Origin: Coriobacteriaceae bacterium | GTDB lineage: Bacteria; Actinomycetota; Coriobacteriia; Coriobacteriales; Coriobacteriaceae | Direction: 5' to 3' | NCBI GenBank assembly: GCA_025757745.1 | Contig: CP107217.1 | Coordinates: 1,550,001 to 1,614,000 of the forward strand | Length of the DNA: 64,000 nt | Shown here: positions 52,348 through 62,468 of the stretch, in pieces | How positions within the stretch are numbered: position 1 is the stretch's first letter | Layout: each line of letters begins with the position of its first letter | Position numbers and translations under genes: made by a program | The notes under the pieces: model-generated | Database searches by the model: none | Told to the model about the DNA's origin: nothing | The model's input: the letters and a program-made list of their open reading frames with translations, nothing else

Positions 52348-53964
52348 TTACTGCTCCTTCTCAATTGCGTTTTCGACCTTGTCGCGCATCTCGGCGACCT
52401 TCATGCCAAAGATGATCTGGATATTATTGCCGTTGCGGTTGATGCCGCTGTTGGGCACGTGGTTGATGAGGTCCTCATTGATGAGGTCCGGGTTCTTAAC
52501 GTTCACGCGGAGACGCGTAAAGCAGTTCTCGAGCTCCTCGATGTTGTCCTTGCCGCCAAGACCTGCGACCAGGTCGGCAATACCTGCATCGACGCCCTCT
52601 GCGGGAGCCGCGGCAACGGCGCCCTGCTTCACCGCGACAGACGCGGCGGCCTCGCCCTCGGCAACGGACTCGGCGAGCTCGGACTCCTCCTCGCGGCCAG
52701 GCGTGTGGAGGTTGAGCTTCTTAATAAGGAAGGTGAAGAGGAAGAAGTACAGAGCGGCGTTTACGACTCCAAGCACCAGCATAACCGGCCAGTTGGTCTT
52801 GTCGACACCGAGGACCAGGTTGGAAACCACGATGTTGATGATGCCGCCTGCAGTCGAAGCGGGCACGGAGAGGACCTTGAGCAGAACCAGGAAAATACCG
52901 GAAAGAATCGAGTGAACGACAAAGAGCACAGGAGCGGCAAAGACAAAGAGGAAGTCCATGGGCTCGGTGACGCAGGAGAGCACGGCGGTGATGATCAGCG
53001 GGATGATAACTGCCTTGGTCTTGTCCTTGTTCTGCTTGTAGGCGGTGAAGATAAAGGCGAGACCGATGCCGATGTAGGGCCACAGGTTGTTGAAGGTGTA
53101 GCTGTTGAAGTAGGTGCTATCGGAGAAGGGCTGGCCCGTCATTGCCATCTCGGCGACACGGATGGGATAGGCGCCGGCGATAACCTGATCACCCAGCGTA
53201 AGGGTGCCACCCACATCGGAGAACTGGAACGGGGTGTAGATGAGGTGGTGCAGACCGGTGGGAACGAGCAGCTTGTTGAGCATGCCGTAGATAAACAGAC
53301 CGATGTTGCCCGACTCCTTAATGATGCCGGCAACGGAGGAGATGGCACCCTGAACCGGAGGCCAAACGATGCAGAAGCCAGCGCCCATGATCCAGGAGAT
53401 GATGATCATGATCAGGAACGGGAAGCGAACGCCCGAGAACATCGAAAGAGCAATGGGGAACTGCTTGTTCGAGTACTTGTTGAACACGGCACCGGTGATG
53501 CAACCAAGAATGATGCCGCCAAACACGCCGGTATCGAGCACCTGAATGCCCATAACGGTGCTCTGGCCGGTTCCGGTAAGGCCGAGCATGCCGCTCGCTT
53601 CGGCAAGAGAGCCGGTGGCGTTGAGCACGATGTTGTTAGCCTGTAGGAACAGGAAGAACGACATCAGGGCAATCAGCGAAGCATGGCCCTTGTTCTTCTT
53701 TGCCATGGCGCCGGCGATGCCCACGCAGAACAGAATCGAGAGGTTGTTGATGATAAACATCAGCGACTGATAGACAACGGCGCCCACAAGCTGGAACGGG
53801 CCGGAGCCCAGCACGGGGACCACGGCGCAGATGGTCTTGTTGGTCAGAATGATGCCCACGATGAGCAGGATGCCGGCAACCGAGAGATACATCATCGGCT
53901 GAACGATCGACTTCGCGAACACCTCCAACGGCGCTTTGAAATTGAACTTCTTTTTTGCGGTCAT
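52348..53964 (-). CDS. PTS alpha-glucoside-specific EIIBC
   Basis: A 538-residue membrane permease starting MTAKKKFNFKAPLEVFAKSI at 53964, with AGGGGAG upstream. EIIC: about ten helices, with GLHHLIYTPFQFSD and CVTEPMDFLFVF motifs of the glucose/glucoside family. After an Ala/Glu linker (residues about 410-450), EIIB follows with the phosphorylatable Cys in ENCFTRLRVNVKN. It takes up and phosphorylates alpha-glucosides such as maltose together with the EIIA encoded at 54936-55448. Confidence 0.93.
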   Translation of the reverse strand: MTAKKKFNFKAPLEVFAKSIVQPMMYLSVAGILLIVGIILTNKTICAVVPVLGSGPFQLVGAVVYQSLMFIINNLSILFCVGIAGAMAKKNKGHASLIALMSFFLFLQANNIVLNATGSLAEASGMLGLTGTGQSTVMGIQVLDTGVFGGIILGCITGAVFNKYSNKQFPIALSMFSGVRFPFLIMIIISWIMGAGFCIVWPPVQGAISSVAGIIKESGNIGLFIYGMLNKLLVPTGLHHLIYTPFQFSDVGGTLTLGDQVIAGAYPIRVAEMAMTGQPFSDSTYFNSYTFNNLWPYIGIGLAFIFTAYKQNKDKTKAVIIPLIITAVLSCVTEPMDFLFVFAAPVLFVVHSILSGIFLVLLKVLSVPASTAGGIINIVVSNLVLGVDKTNWPVMLVLGVVNAALYFFLFTFLIKKLNLHTPGREEESELAESVAEGEAAASVAVKQGAVAAAPAEGVDAGIADLVAGLGGKDNIEELENCFTRLRVNVKNPDLINEDLINHVPNSGINRNGNNIQIIFGMKVAEMRDKVENAIEKEQ

Positions 53965-54062
53965 AGCGGTACTCCCCTTCCTTTTCCGCAAATTGAGATA
54001 GGTGTGCCTGGACAAGACCGTGAGCCTTGCCTTATATCAATCGATGTGTGGGCACGTTATGC

Positions 54063-54917
54063 CTAGAGACCAGGTTCTCCAAGCAGGTTAACAATGTGAT
54101 ATGCGAGATAACTCTTCTCGGCATCGGTAACGACAACGTTATAGGTAGACGACAAGTGGGCGGCTATGGCGTCCGCGCACGAGAATGCACACGGATACGC
54201 CGTTTCATCGATTCGGAACAGCGCGTCGCCATTGATTTGCCCGGCCGCGGGATCGAGCGCTCGCTGCGCGAAAAACTGCAGATGGCGAACGAAACGCTCA
54301 TAGAGCAGCGAGGTGTTATCGAGGGTCGTAGCATAGCGCTCGGAAACAATCGCGAGCACATCGCGAACGAGCTGGACCGAGATGATGAGACGGTCGGAGC
54401 GTTGCGGCATGGTGGCGTTGACGATATGCAGCGTAATAAAACCCTGCTCTTCTTCGCTCATCTGGATGCCCATATACTCCTTGACAATCTGCAGCGCACG
54501 GCCCGCAAGCGCATACTCCTTGCGATAGAACTGCTGGATCTCGAGCAGCAACGGATTCTCGCAGGGGACGCCCTTGCGCTCGCGCTCCAAAGCAAGGCTG
54601 ATATGGTCTGCGAGAGCAATGAGAATCTTGTCGTTGATATCAACATTGAGCTCTCGACGAAGCATCTGAACGATATCCTCGGAAATCACGAGGTTGACGG
54701 TGGGGATGGACTCTAAAAGATGTGCCAAGCGGTCAATCGTACGCGAATCCTGAGAAGTTCCCTCCTGCAACGCGTAGGTCTTTTCGACCGATGCCTCGTC
54801 GATGGCATCGCCGGCATGACGGCCAAAGCAGAGGCCTCGACCGATGACGATGAGCTCAGAGCCATCGTCCGAAGTGACCATTGCGACGTTGTTGTTGAAA
54901 ACTCGCTTGATAACCAC
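54063..54917 (-). CDS. LicT/BglG-family antiterminator
   Basis: A 284-residue protein. The start is GTG 54917 (MVIKRVFNNNVAMVTSDDG), chosen because family members begin with this I-K-R-V-x-N-N-N RNA-binding block; the frame is open up to 54929. The CAT domain (1-60) has the GRGLCFGRHAGD motif. PRD1 follows with DRLAHLLESI and LALADHISLALE (His sites), and PRD2 with GFITLHIVNA and YERFVRHLQFF, AYHIVNL. It binds an RNA antiterminator and is controlled by PTS phosphorylation. It lies between EIIA and EIIBC, as expected. Confidence 0.93.
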   Translation of the reverse strand: MVIKRVFNNNVAMVTSDDGSELIVIGRGLCFGRHAGDAIDEASVEKTYALQEGTSQDSRTIDRLAHLLESIPTVNLVISEDIVQMLRRELNVDINDKILIALADHISLALERERKGVPCENPLLLEIQQFYRKEYALAGRALQIVKEYMGIQMSEEEQGFITLHIVNATMPQRSDRLIISVQLVRDVLAIVSERYATTLDNTSLLYERFVRHLQFFAQRALDPAAGQINGDALFRIDETAYPCAFSCADAIAAHLSSTYNVVVTDAEKSYLAYHIVNLLGEPGL

Positions 54918-54935
54918 GGTACCCACCACAAGAAT

Positions 54936-55448
54936 TTACTCGGAAAGCCAGACGACAGGCTCTTTAACAGCAACAGGGCCGGAAGCGTGCTCACGAAGAG
55001 TCGAGTTCTCCGAACGCTCGCACACGATAACGAAGACCGTGGGATCGAAGCCGGCGGCGCGGACCGCGTCGAAATCGACCTCGACGAGGGGCTGGCCCGC
55101 GTCGACATGGTCACCCTGGGCAACAAGCGCATGGAAGCCCTTGCCCTCAAGCTTAACAGTGTCGATTCCGATATGCAGCATCACCTGAGCAGAGCTGTCG
55201 TCGGACATGATGCCCAGCGCGTGCTCAGTCGGAAACAGCGCCGCGACGGTGCCGGAAACAGGAGCGCACACCGTTCCCTCTTGGGGAACCACGGCAACGC
55301 CATCGCCCACGGCACGGCTGCTAAAAGCGGGGTCATTGGTATTTTCTAGATGAACAAGCTCGCCGGCAACGGGAGCGAGGATTTCGAACTCGGAAGCTGC
55401 AGTCTTCTGCTCATCCGAACCGCCCATCAGGCGAGAAAAGAAACCCAT
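54936..55448 (-). CDS. PTS glucose-family EIIA
   Basis: A 170-residue protein starting MGFFSRLMGGSDEQ at 55448. The active-site His are H92 in LHIGIDTVKLEG (phosphorylated) and H76 in EHALGI, both matching Crr. It transfers phosphate from HPr to the EIIB domain of the downstream EIIBC. AAGGGA lies 10 nt upstream, while an earlier in-frame ATG at 55466 has no site. The gene is first in the alpha-glucoside operon. Confidence 0.93.
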   Translation of the reverse strand: MGFFSRLMGGSDEQKTAASEFEILAPVAGELVHLENTNDPAFSSRAVGDGVAVVPQEGTVCAPVSGTVAALFPTEHALGIMSDDSSAQVMLHIGIDTVKLEGKGFHALVAQGDHVDAGQPLVEVDFDAVRAAGFDPTVFVIVCERSENSTLREHASGPVAVKEPVVWLSE

Positions 55449-55473
55449 GGTGGCATGTCCCTTCATAAATATA

Positions 55474-55560
55474 GCCCAACCAAAATCAATCGAATGCGCC
55501 CCTTGAGACGCACGCGATCAAAGACTTTGGTTAGGCCCACGTCCAAGGGACTCGGTAACC
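55474..55560 (-). promoter_or_regulatory. Candidate LicT antiterminator/terminator switch in the EIIA leader
   Basis: On the - strand GGTTACC ... GGGCCTAACC (55529-55560) can fold as a short bulged stem of the ribonucleic antiterminator type. Its 3' arm GCCTAACCAAA (55526-55536) can instead pair with TTTTGGTTGGGC (55474-55485), closing a larger stem just before the EIIA start. The two structures exclude each other. A T tract after the second stem is weak, so it may act at translation. Confidence 0.45.
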
Positions 55561-55738
55561 TTCCGCATTTCTTTTCACTGAGGTTATTGTAGACAAGCCC
55601 AAAGCCGGAACAATCATTATGACCGGCGAACGGTATTTTTTCTCCGATAAACGGTATTTATGCGGCACTTAGGGACGTTCCTTTTCTGCCGGCACCCAGG
55701 GACACTCCTTGCTCTGGCCCCTTTGCACCAATCATGAG

Positions 55739-55801
55739 TTGCGGTGAAATAGGGGCTGAAAAGCCGCTCAAAAGGCCAAAACAGTCCGTATTCCACCGCA
55801 G
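55739..55801. repeat. Palindromic repeat family 1, copy C
   Basis: TTGCGGTGAAATAGGGGCTG at the left; ACAGTCCGTATTCCACCGCA at the right, an imperfect inverse. Same family as 30921-30985 and 41966-42028, more diverged. Confidence 0.75.
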
Positions 55802-55811
55802 CTTCAAAACG

Positions 55812-55844
55812 TTGGTGCATATGAACCTGTCCCCCTTGCACCAA
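55812..55844. repeat. Short repeat family 2, copy 2
   Basis: TTGGTGCA ... AACCTGTCCCC ... TGCACCAA; see 37816-37847 for its partner. Palindromic ends. Confidence 0.5.
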
Positions 55845-55877
55845 AAAGGGCCCCGAGCAAAACATGCCCGGAGCCCT
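55842..55877 (-). terminator. Terminator of the DEAD-box helicase gene
   Basis: On the - strand AGGGCTCCGGGC-ATGTTTT-GCTCGGGGCCCT followed by TTTT, 33 bp after the stop. Confidence 0.88.
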
Positions 55878-55910
55878 CTGGTCGCCTCGACTTACCGCGC
55901 GACACGTGTG

Positions 55911-58211
<2,301 letters not shown>

Positions 58212-58475
58212 ATGTTGTTGTTCCTTATCTGCACGCGCAATGGGCGCGGCATGAGGCCGCGCGGGCGTGCTTGGTAGTGCGCTAATACATACAAAACAGG
58301 TGCGCACAGAGAGGACGTTGCTCAGCACGCTGGCGATCGCTTTGGCAGCCTTTCACGCGCCGTCCAGACGCAGCGGCCCTAAGCGATGGAGCAGATTCGC
58401 CGCCGGTTAGTATACCCTCGGTTCGCATGACCCCACGTAAACCACAGATGACGGGGCGGATGGAGCGGGCCTGCC
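58212..58475. other. 264-bp region upstream of the DEAD-box gene
   Basis: No gene. It should contain the helicase promoter and a leader RNA. The IS30 element starts at 58476, so sequence beyond is of foreign origin. No clear -35/-10 is visible. Confidence 0.5.
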
Positions 58476-58500
58476 TTGATTCTCATTTTCATTGCAACAG

Positions 58501-58540
58501 CCTCAGGACTCAGCGCAACGCGTTGCGCTGAGTCCTGAGG
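58501..58540. repeat. Perfect 40-bp palindrome inside the IS left end
   Basis: CCTCAGGACTCAGCGCAACG followed at once by its exact inverse with no spacer. It overlaps the left terminal repeat by 2 bp. Spacer-less palindromes of this length are unstable, so it may be a functional IS site or a recent rearrangement. Confidence 0.9.
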
Positions 58541-58606
58541 CGCGAATCCGGGTAGGCAACCCCAGAGGGGCCGGAATCCCCCGGCCCGCGATGGAGGGAG
58601 GCCGGC

Positions 58607-59869
58607 ATGTCCAGACCCAAGCCGTCCGGAAGGTCGTACGGGAGGCTCACGAGGCACGAGAGGAACACGGTCGAGAGGATGCTCGACCGCAACCGCAGCG
58701 CCCGCGAGATCGCCGCGGAGCTCGGCAGGTCGCCATCGACCGTGACCAGGGAGGTGGCGGCGCACCGCTACGTCACCGCGCCGCGCTCGCGCTACGGCGA
58801 GCCCGCGCCCGCGGACCTCTCGGGGGCCTGCCCCAGGCTCTCCGCGTGGCCGAGGTGCTGCAACGGCTGCTCGCACAGGAGGGGCTACGGCTGCTCGAGG
58901 AGGCCCAGGGTGTTCTACAGCGCCAGGAGGGCGCAGGAGGCGGCCGACGCCGAGCTCTCGGCGAGCAGGTCCGGGATCGACGAGACCGAGGAGGGCGCCG
59001 CCGCCAAGCTCGCGGCCATCAGGGACGGGCTCGCGCGCGGGCTCTCCCCGCAGCAGATAGCGGCGACGACCCCCGGGCTCAGCGCCTCCACCGTCTACAG
59101 GTGGGTGGACGCCGGCTACGACGGCATGACGAACATGGAGCTCAGGCGCAAGGTCGGCTACAGGCCGAGGTCGCGCCGGGCCCCGAAGAGGGCGACGTCC
59201 CACTCGTCGCGCAGGTCGCACGCGTCGTTCCTCGCGCTCGGCGAGGACGCCTGCGCCGCGGCCTGGGAGATGGACACCGTCGAGGGCCCCAGGGGCGACT
59301 CCGCCAGGCTCCTCACGCTCCTGCACCGCCCGAGCCACTTCCAGCTGGCCCTGCCGCTGCCGGACGGCACGTGCGCCTCGGTCCTGGCGGCGCTCTCCTC
59401 CCTGCGCGGGGTCCTCGGCGAGGACGGCGCGAGGCGCGCCTTCGGCGCCGTGCTCACCGACAACGGGAGCGAGTTCGCCGACGAGGGCGCCATCGCGGCG
59501 CTGATCGGCGAGCGGGACGGCGAGACCAGGCTCTTCTACTGCGACCCCCGGCAGAGCCAGCAGAAGGGCGCGTGCGAGAAGAACCACGTGGAGATCAGGA
59601 AGCTGCTGCCCAAGGGCGCCGGGGCCAGGTTCGACCGGCTGACGGCGGCGGACTGCGCGCTGCTCATGTCGCAGGTGAACTCCGAGCCGAGGGGGGCGCT
59701 CGGGTTCCTGACGCCGGCGCGCGTGCTGCGGATGGCCCTCGGGGAGGACGCCTCCGCCCTCATGGACGCGTTCGGGATAGAGGAGCTGGCGCCCGGCGAG
59801 CTGGACCTCACGCCCGGCTGCATCGACAGGGCCAGGGCCGCGAGGAGCGAGGGGCCGCTGGCGGGATAG
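58607..59869 (+). CDS. IS30-family transposase
   Basis: A 420-residue DDE transposase. N-terminal helix-turn-helix (RLTRHERNTVERMLDRNRSA, EIAAELGRSPSTVTREVAAH), a Cys-rich segment (CCNGCSHRRGYGC), then the catalytic triad: WEMDTVEG (D223), LTDNGSEF (D285), QQKGACEKNHVEI (E324, with IS30-typical spacing). GGGAGG stands 5 nt before the ATG. The frame is complete, so the element may be active. Confidence 0.95.
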   Translation: MSRPKPSGRSYGRLTRHERNTVERMLDRNRSAREIAAELGRSPSTVTREVAAHRYVTAPRSRYGEPAPADLSGACPRLSAWPRCCNGCSHRRGYGCSRRPRVFYSARRAQEAADAELSASRSGIDETEEGAAAKLAAIRDGLARGLSPQQIAATTPGLSASTVYRWVDAGYDGMTNMELRRKVGYRPRSRRAPKRATSHSSRRSHASFLALGEDACAAAWEMDTVEGPRGDSARLLTLLHRPSHFQLALPLPDGTCASVLAALSSLRGVLGEDGARRAFGAVLTDNGSEFADEGAIAALIGERDGETRLFYCDPRQSQQKGACEKNHVEIRKLLPKGAGARFDRLTAADCALLMSQVNSEPRGALGFLTPARVLRMALGEDASALMDAFGIEELAPGELDLTPGCIDRARAARSEGPLAG

Positions 59870-60065
59870 GCGGCGGGCCGGGACATGGGCCGGAGGGCCC
59901 GTTGCGCTGAGTCCGGAACGGCTGCGCGGCGGGCTGGCGGAGCATGCGGCGGCGGCATGGGGGCACCGGCCTCCATAGCCTCTCCACCTGCGGAAACGGT
60001 GCGACGGCCAGGTGCCGGGGGCTATTCCCGCGTTGCGCTAGCTGCGGAAACGCGAGGCCCGTTCA
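59870..60065. other. Non-coding right part of the IS30 element
   Basis: Very GC-rich. It carries the IR-related string CGTTGCGCTGAGTCC at 59900 and a related GCGTTGCGCTAGCTGCGG at about 60031, with CTGCGGAAACG twice. No gene supported. Confidence 0.5.
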
Positions 60066-60094
60066 GGCTGTTGCGTTGAGATTGAAAATCAACC

Positions 60095-60878
60095 ATTTAC
60101 AAAAGCGACTCATAGAATTATTTCCTCCCGTTAAATAATAGATAACTATTAAAAATAGACAATACTTGCTCATAAGTAACGGTACTTAAATTGTTTACTT
60201 TGGCGTGTTTCATTGCTTGATGAAACTGATTTTTAGTAAACAGTTGACGATATTCTCGATTGACCCATTTTGAAACAAAGTACGTATATAGCTTCCAATA
60301 TTTATCTGGAACATCTGTGGTATGGCGGGTAAGTTTTATTAAGACACTGTTTACTTTTGGTTTAGGATGAAAGCATTCCGCTGGCAGCTTAAGCAATTGC
60401 TGAATCGAGACTTGAGTGTGCAAGAGCAACCCTAGTGTTCGGTGAATATCCAAGGTACGCTTGTAGAATCCTTCTTCAACAATCAGATAGATGTCAGACG
60501 CATGGCTTTCAAAAACCACTTTTTTAATAATTTGTGTGCTTAAATGGTAAGGAATACTCCCAACAATTTTATACCTCTGTTTGTTAGGGAATTGAAACTG
60601 TAGAATATCTTGGTGAATTAAAGTGACACGAGTATTCAGTTTTAATTTTTCTGACGATAAGTTGAATAGATGACTGTCTAATTCAATAGACGTTACCTGT
60701 TTACTTATTTTAGCCAGTTTCGTCGTTAAATGCCCTTTACCTGTTCCAATTTCGTAAACGGTATCGGTTTCTTTTAAATTCAATTGTTTTATTATTTGGT
60801 TGAGTACTTTTTCACTCGTTAAAAAGTTTTGAGAATATTTTATATTTTTGTTCATGTAATCACTCCTTCTTAGTATGT
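60095..60878. mobile_element. Acquired erm(B) segment, about 784 bp
   Basis: A low-GC block that begins with the sequence normally found downstream of erm(B) (ATTTACAAAAGCGACTCATA on the + strand) and ends just past its ribosome-binding site (TAAGAAGGAGTGATTAC on the - strand). The left edge abuts the IS30 copy; the right edge cuts into the XRE gene. Compared with the erm(B) locus as known from Tn917-type elements, the leader peptide and promoter are missing and only the first codons of the next reading frame (MSRFCK) remain. Confidence 0.8.
60118..60855 (-). CDS. erm(B): 23S rRNA adenine-N6 methyltransferase Erm(B) (macrolide-lincosamide-streptogramin B resistance)
   Basis: A 245-residue protein, full length. 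It begins [20 protein letters not shown] and shows the SAM motif [16 protein letters not shown] and the catalytic [10 protein letters not shown]. By recall it agrees with the standard Erm(B) throughout. It dimethylates A2058 of 23S rRNA. GAAGGAGTGATTAC is retained 5' of ATG 60855, but the usual inducible leader peptide and promoter are absent, so expression must depend on another promoter, perhaps reading from the - strand ABC-F/hydrolase genes upstream. AT-rich codon use against the host is clear. Confidence 0.97.
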
Positions 60879-61391
60879 GATACCGGAAAGACCTATCCGG
60901 ATGTCCAAAGCCTGCTGCTTCTAAGCGACCTCTTCGGCGTCTCCATCGATGAACTTGTGAAAGGAGACGTGGTTTCAATGAAGGAAGTCGTAAGCAAGGA
61001 TGCGCTCGAGATGGAGCGATTGGCGATGGGGTCTGCTGCCCTGCTGCTCGCGGGGATTGCATGCATGGCAGGCATCTACGCACTACTGCCCGAGCCATCG
61101 TTCATCCCGCATATGTCCACAGGCGCGCTGATCGGGATACTCGTGTTTGTTGCATCCTGGATCCCGTCGCTCGTATGCACGTCGCGCATCGAGAGGATCA
61201 AACGCGAGCATGACCTTGTGACGTTCCGTGAGATCAGCGCGTTCATGGACGGCGAGGAGGCTCCGAGCGAGACCGATGCGCTTTCCAGACGCAGGTCACG
61301 GCTCAGCCCTGCGCTCAAGATGGCCTGCGGTGCGGGGTTCGGCTTCCTCATCGCGTTCCTGATCACGGCACTAGTGAATGCCTTGCACTAG
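60879..61391 (+). pseudogene. Truncated XRE-family regulator with membrane tail
   Basis: Frame from 60879 reads [20 protein letters not shown], then [16 protein letters not shown], which is the C-terminal end of the typical XRE helix-turn-helix domain (W-x-T-G-K-x-Y-P-D). The first ~35 residues with the DNA-binding helices are missing because the erm(B) segment begins at exactly this point; the expected Trp codon TGG reads TGT. Three membrane helices follow (61030-61090, 61115-61175, 61325-61385). An internal GTG (60957) could still give a 144-residue membrane protein, but a regulator it is not. Confidence 0.85.
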
Positions 61392-61422
61392 ATGCACGCC
61401 TCTTTGACGGACTCAAAGCCAG

Positions 61423-62453
61423 CTAGGATTCCGGGGGCATGTAGGTCTTTAGGTACTCCAGCACCGTTTCGAGATATTGCCGATAGACTGCGCTGTCGTT
61501 CTGGAGCCCGTGACCCGAGTGCTCCGCCACAAAGCAGTCGTGGGGGACGCCGTTTTCGGTAAGCGCCCTATCGAGGCGTACCGATGCCTTGAAGGGCTGC
61601 ATAGTGTCGTGAGTGCAGTAGGCCATGACCGTGGGTACCGCGTCCTTCGTCACCCAGAGAAGCGCCGAGGCGTCCTTGACGGCGGCGTCGTAGGCGGGCG
61701 TACCGAACATGTCCGGCGTGAGCTTGGCACCCGTCATAACGCCGAACAGGCCCGCCGCTTCTGCTTGGGCTTCCGGCTTGTCCAGCCCGTAGTTGTCCCA
61801 GTCCTCGGGGTAGAAGCTGGAAGGCCCCACGGCTTCGAACACGAACCTCACCGGCACCGGCGATTCCGCAGTGTCGCGGTAAGCGTACAGCAGGGCGAGG
61901 CACCCGCCGGCCGATCCGCCCCCGATGGCCATCTCGTTCACGGGGTAGCCCAGCTTGGCCGCCTCGGCGACCACCGCGTCCATGCTCTCTTGATTTCCAG
62001 AGACTGCGTGAGGATGTTCGCCCCGGGGTGCTGCTCGCTGAAAAGCGTGTAGTTGATACCCGCAGCCACGTAGCCCTGAGCGCAGAGCCAATGGAGGGTC
62101 CGCGCGTCGTCGGCCTTGTCACCGCTGGTGAACCCGCCGGAGTGCAGGTACACGACCAACCCGTAGTGCTGCCGCGACCGGTCGGCGGGTACATAGAGGT
62201 CGAACTTGTTCGCGTCGCCGTCGCCGTAGGGGATGTCGGCATAAACCGTTCCCACCGAGTCGTTCCAAACGACGGAGAAATCGTCGCCGAGGGGATTGCT
62301 CACCAGCTTGATGGCCGCCGAAAGCGTGAAGACGGCAATGAATATCCCCACGTAGAGGAAGCCCCAGAGAATGCGGTGGCGCTTTTTGGATGGCTGCTCT
62401 GGCGCATCGGTGGCTTGGAGAGGAATCGCAGGATCTCTAAAGCCCATTGACAA
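61423..62453 (-). pseudogene. Alpha/beta hydrolase (BD-FAE/esterase-like) with frameshift
   Basis: Two overlapping frames join into one protein. The first (from 62453) has a membrane anchor (ILWGFLYVGIFIAVFTLSAA) and the oxyanion loop YLHSGGFTSG; the second (61423-62091) carries IGGGSAGGCLAL (nucleophile Ser), a D in AYCTHDTMQP and the His in EHSGHGL. They meet near 61995 (NILTQSLE / NQESMDAVVAEA), where one base seems to be missing. The TTG start 62453 has GGAG 8 nt upstream; ATG 62447 is also possible. It follows the ABC-F gene by 15 bp. A single deletion or a sequencing error explains it. Confidence 0.85.
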
Positions 62454-62468
62454 GCCACTCGCTCCAAT

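Larger units (their letters stand above)
55570..55910. other. Repeat-mosaic intergenic region
   Basis: No gene is supported. It holds, in order, AACGGTATTT twice (55629, 55650), two GGCAC-AGGGAC-TCCTT units (55664, 55691), repeat family 1 copy C (55739-55801), repeat family 2 copy (55812-55844) and the DEAD-box terminator. This is the most repeat-dense gap in the window. Confidence 0.6.
58476..60092. mobile_element. IS30-family insertion sequence
   Basis: Terminal inverted repeats 58476-58502 and 60066-60092 match at 22 of 27 positions; GCAACAGCC is conserved, and the right end carries CAACGCAACAG as known IS30 ends do. CC stands on both outer sides (58474-58475, 60093-60094), a fitting 2-bp target duplication. 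One transposase gene lies within. Inside the left end is a perfect 40-bp palindrome (58501-58540), of which CGTTGCGCTGAGTCC recurs at 59900-59914. The element is extremely GC-rich and uses AGG for Arg, unlike the host genes. It ends 2 bp from the erm(B) segment. Confidence 0.85.

Noticed and set aside
50863..53646. A 927-codon open frame on the + strand
   Set aside because: Antisense to the GH4 and EIIBC genes and spanning their boundary; low-complexity Val/Leu/His-rich product, no motifs.
58476..58502. Fur-like box (TGAAAATGAGAATCA on the - strand)
   Set aside because: It matches a Fur consensus partly, but the same 27 bp recurs inverted at 60066-60092 with the IS30-type CAACGCAACAG string, so it is the IS terminal repeat.
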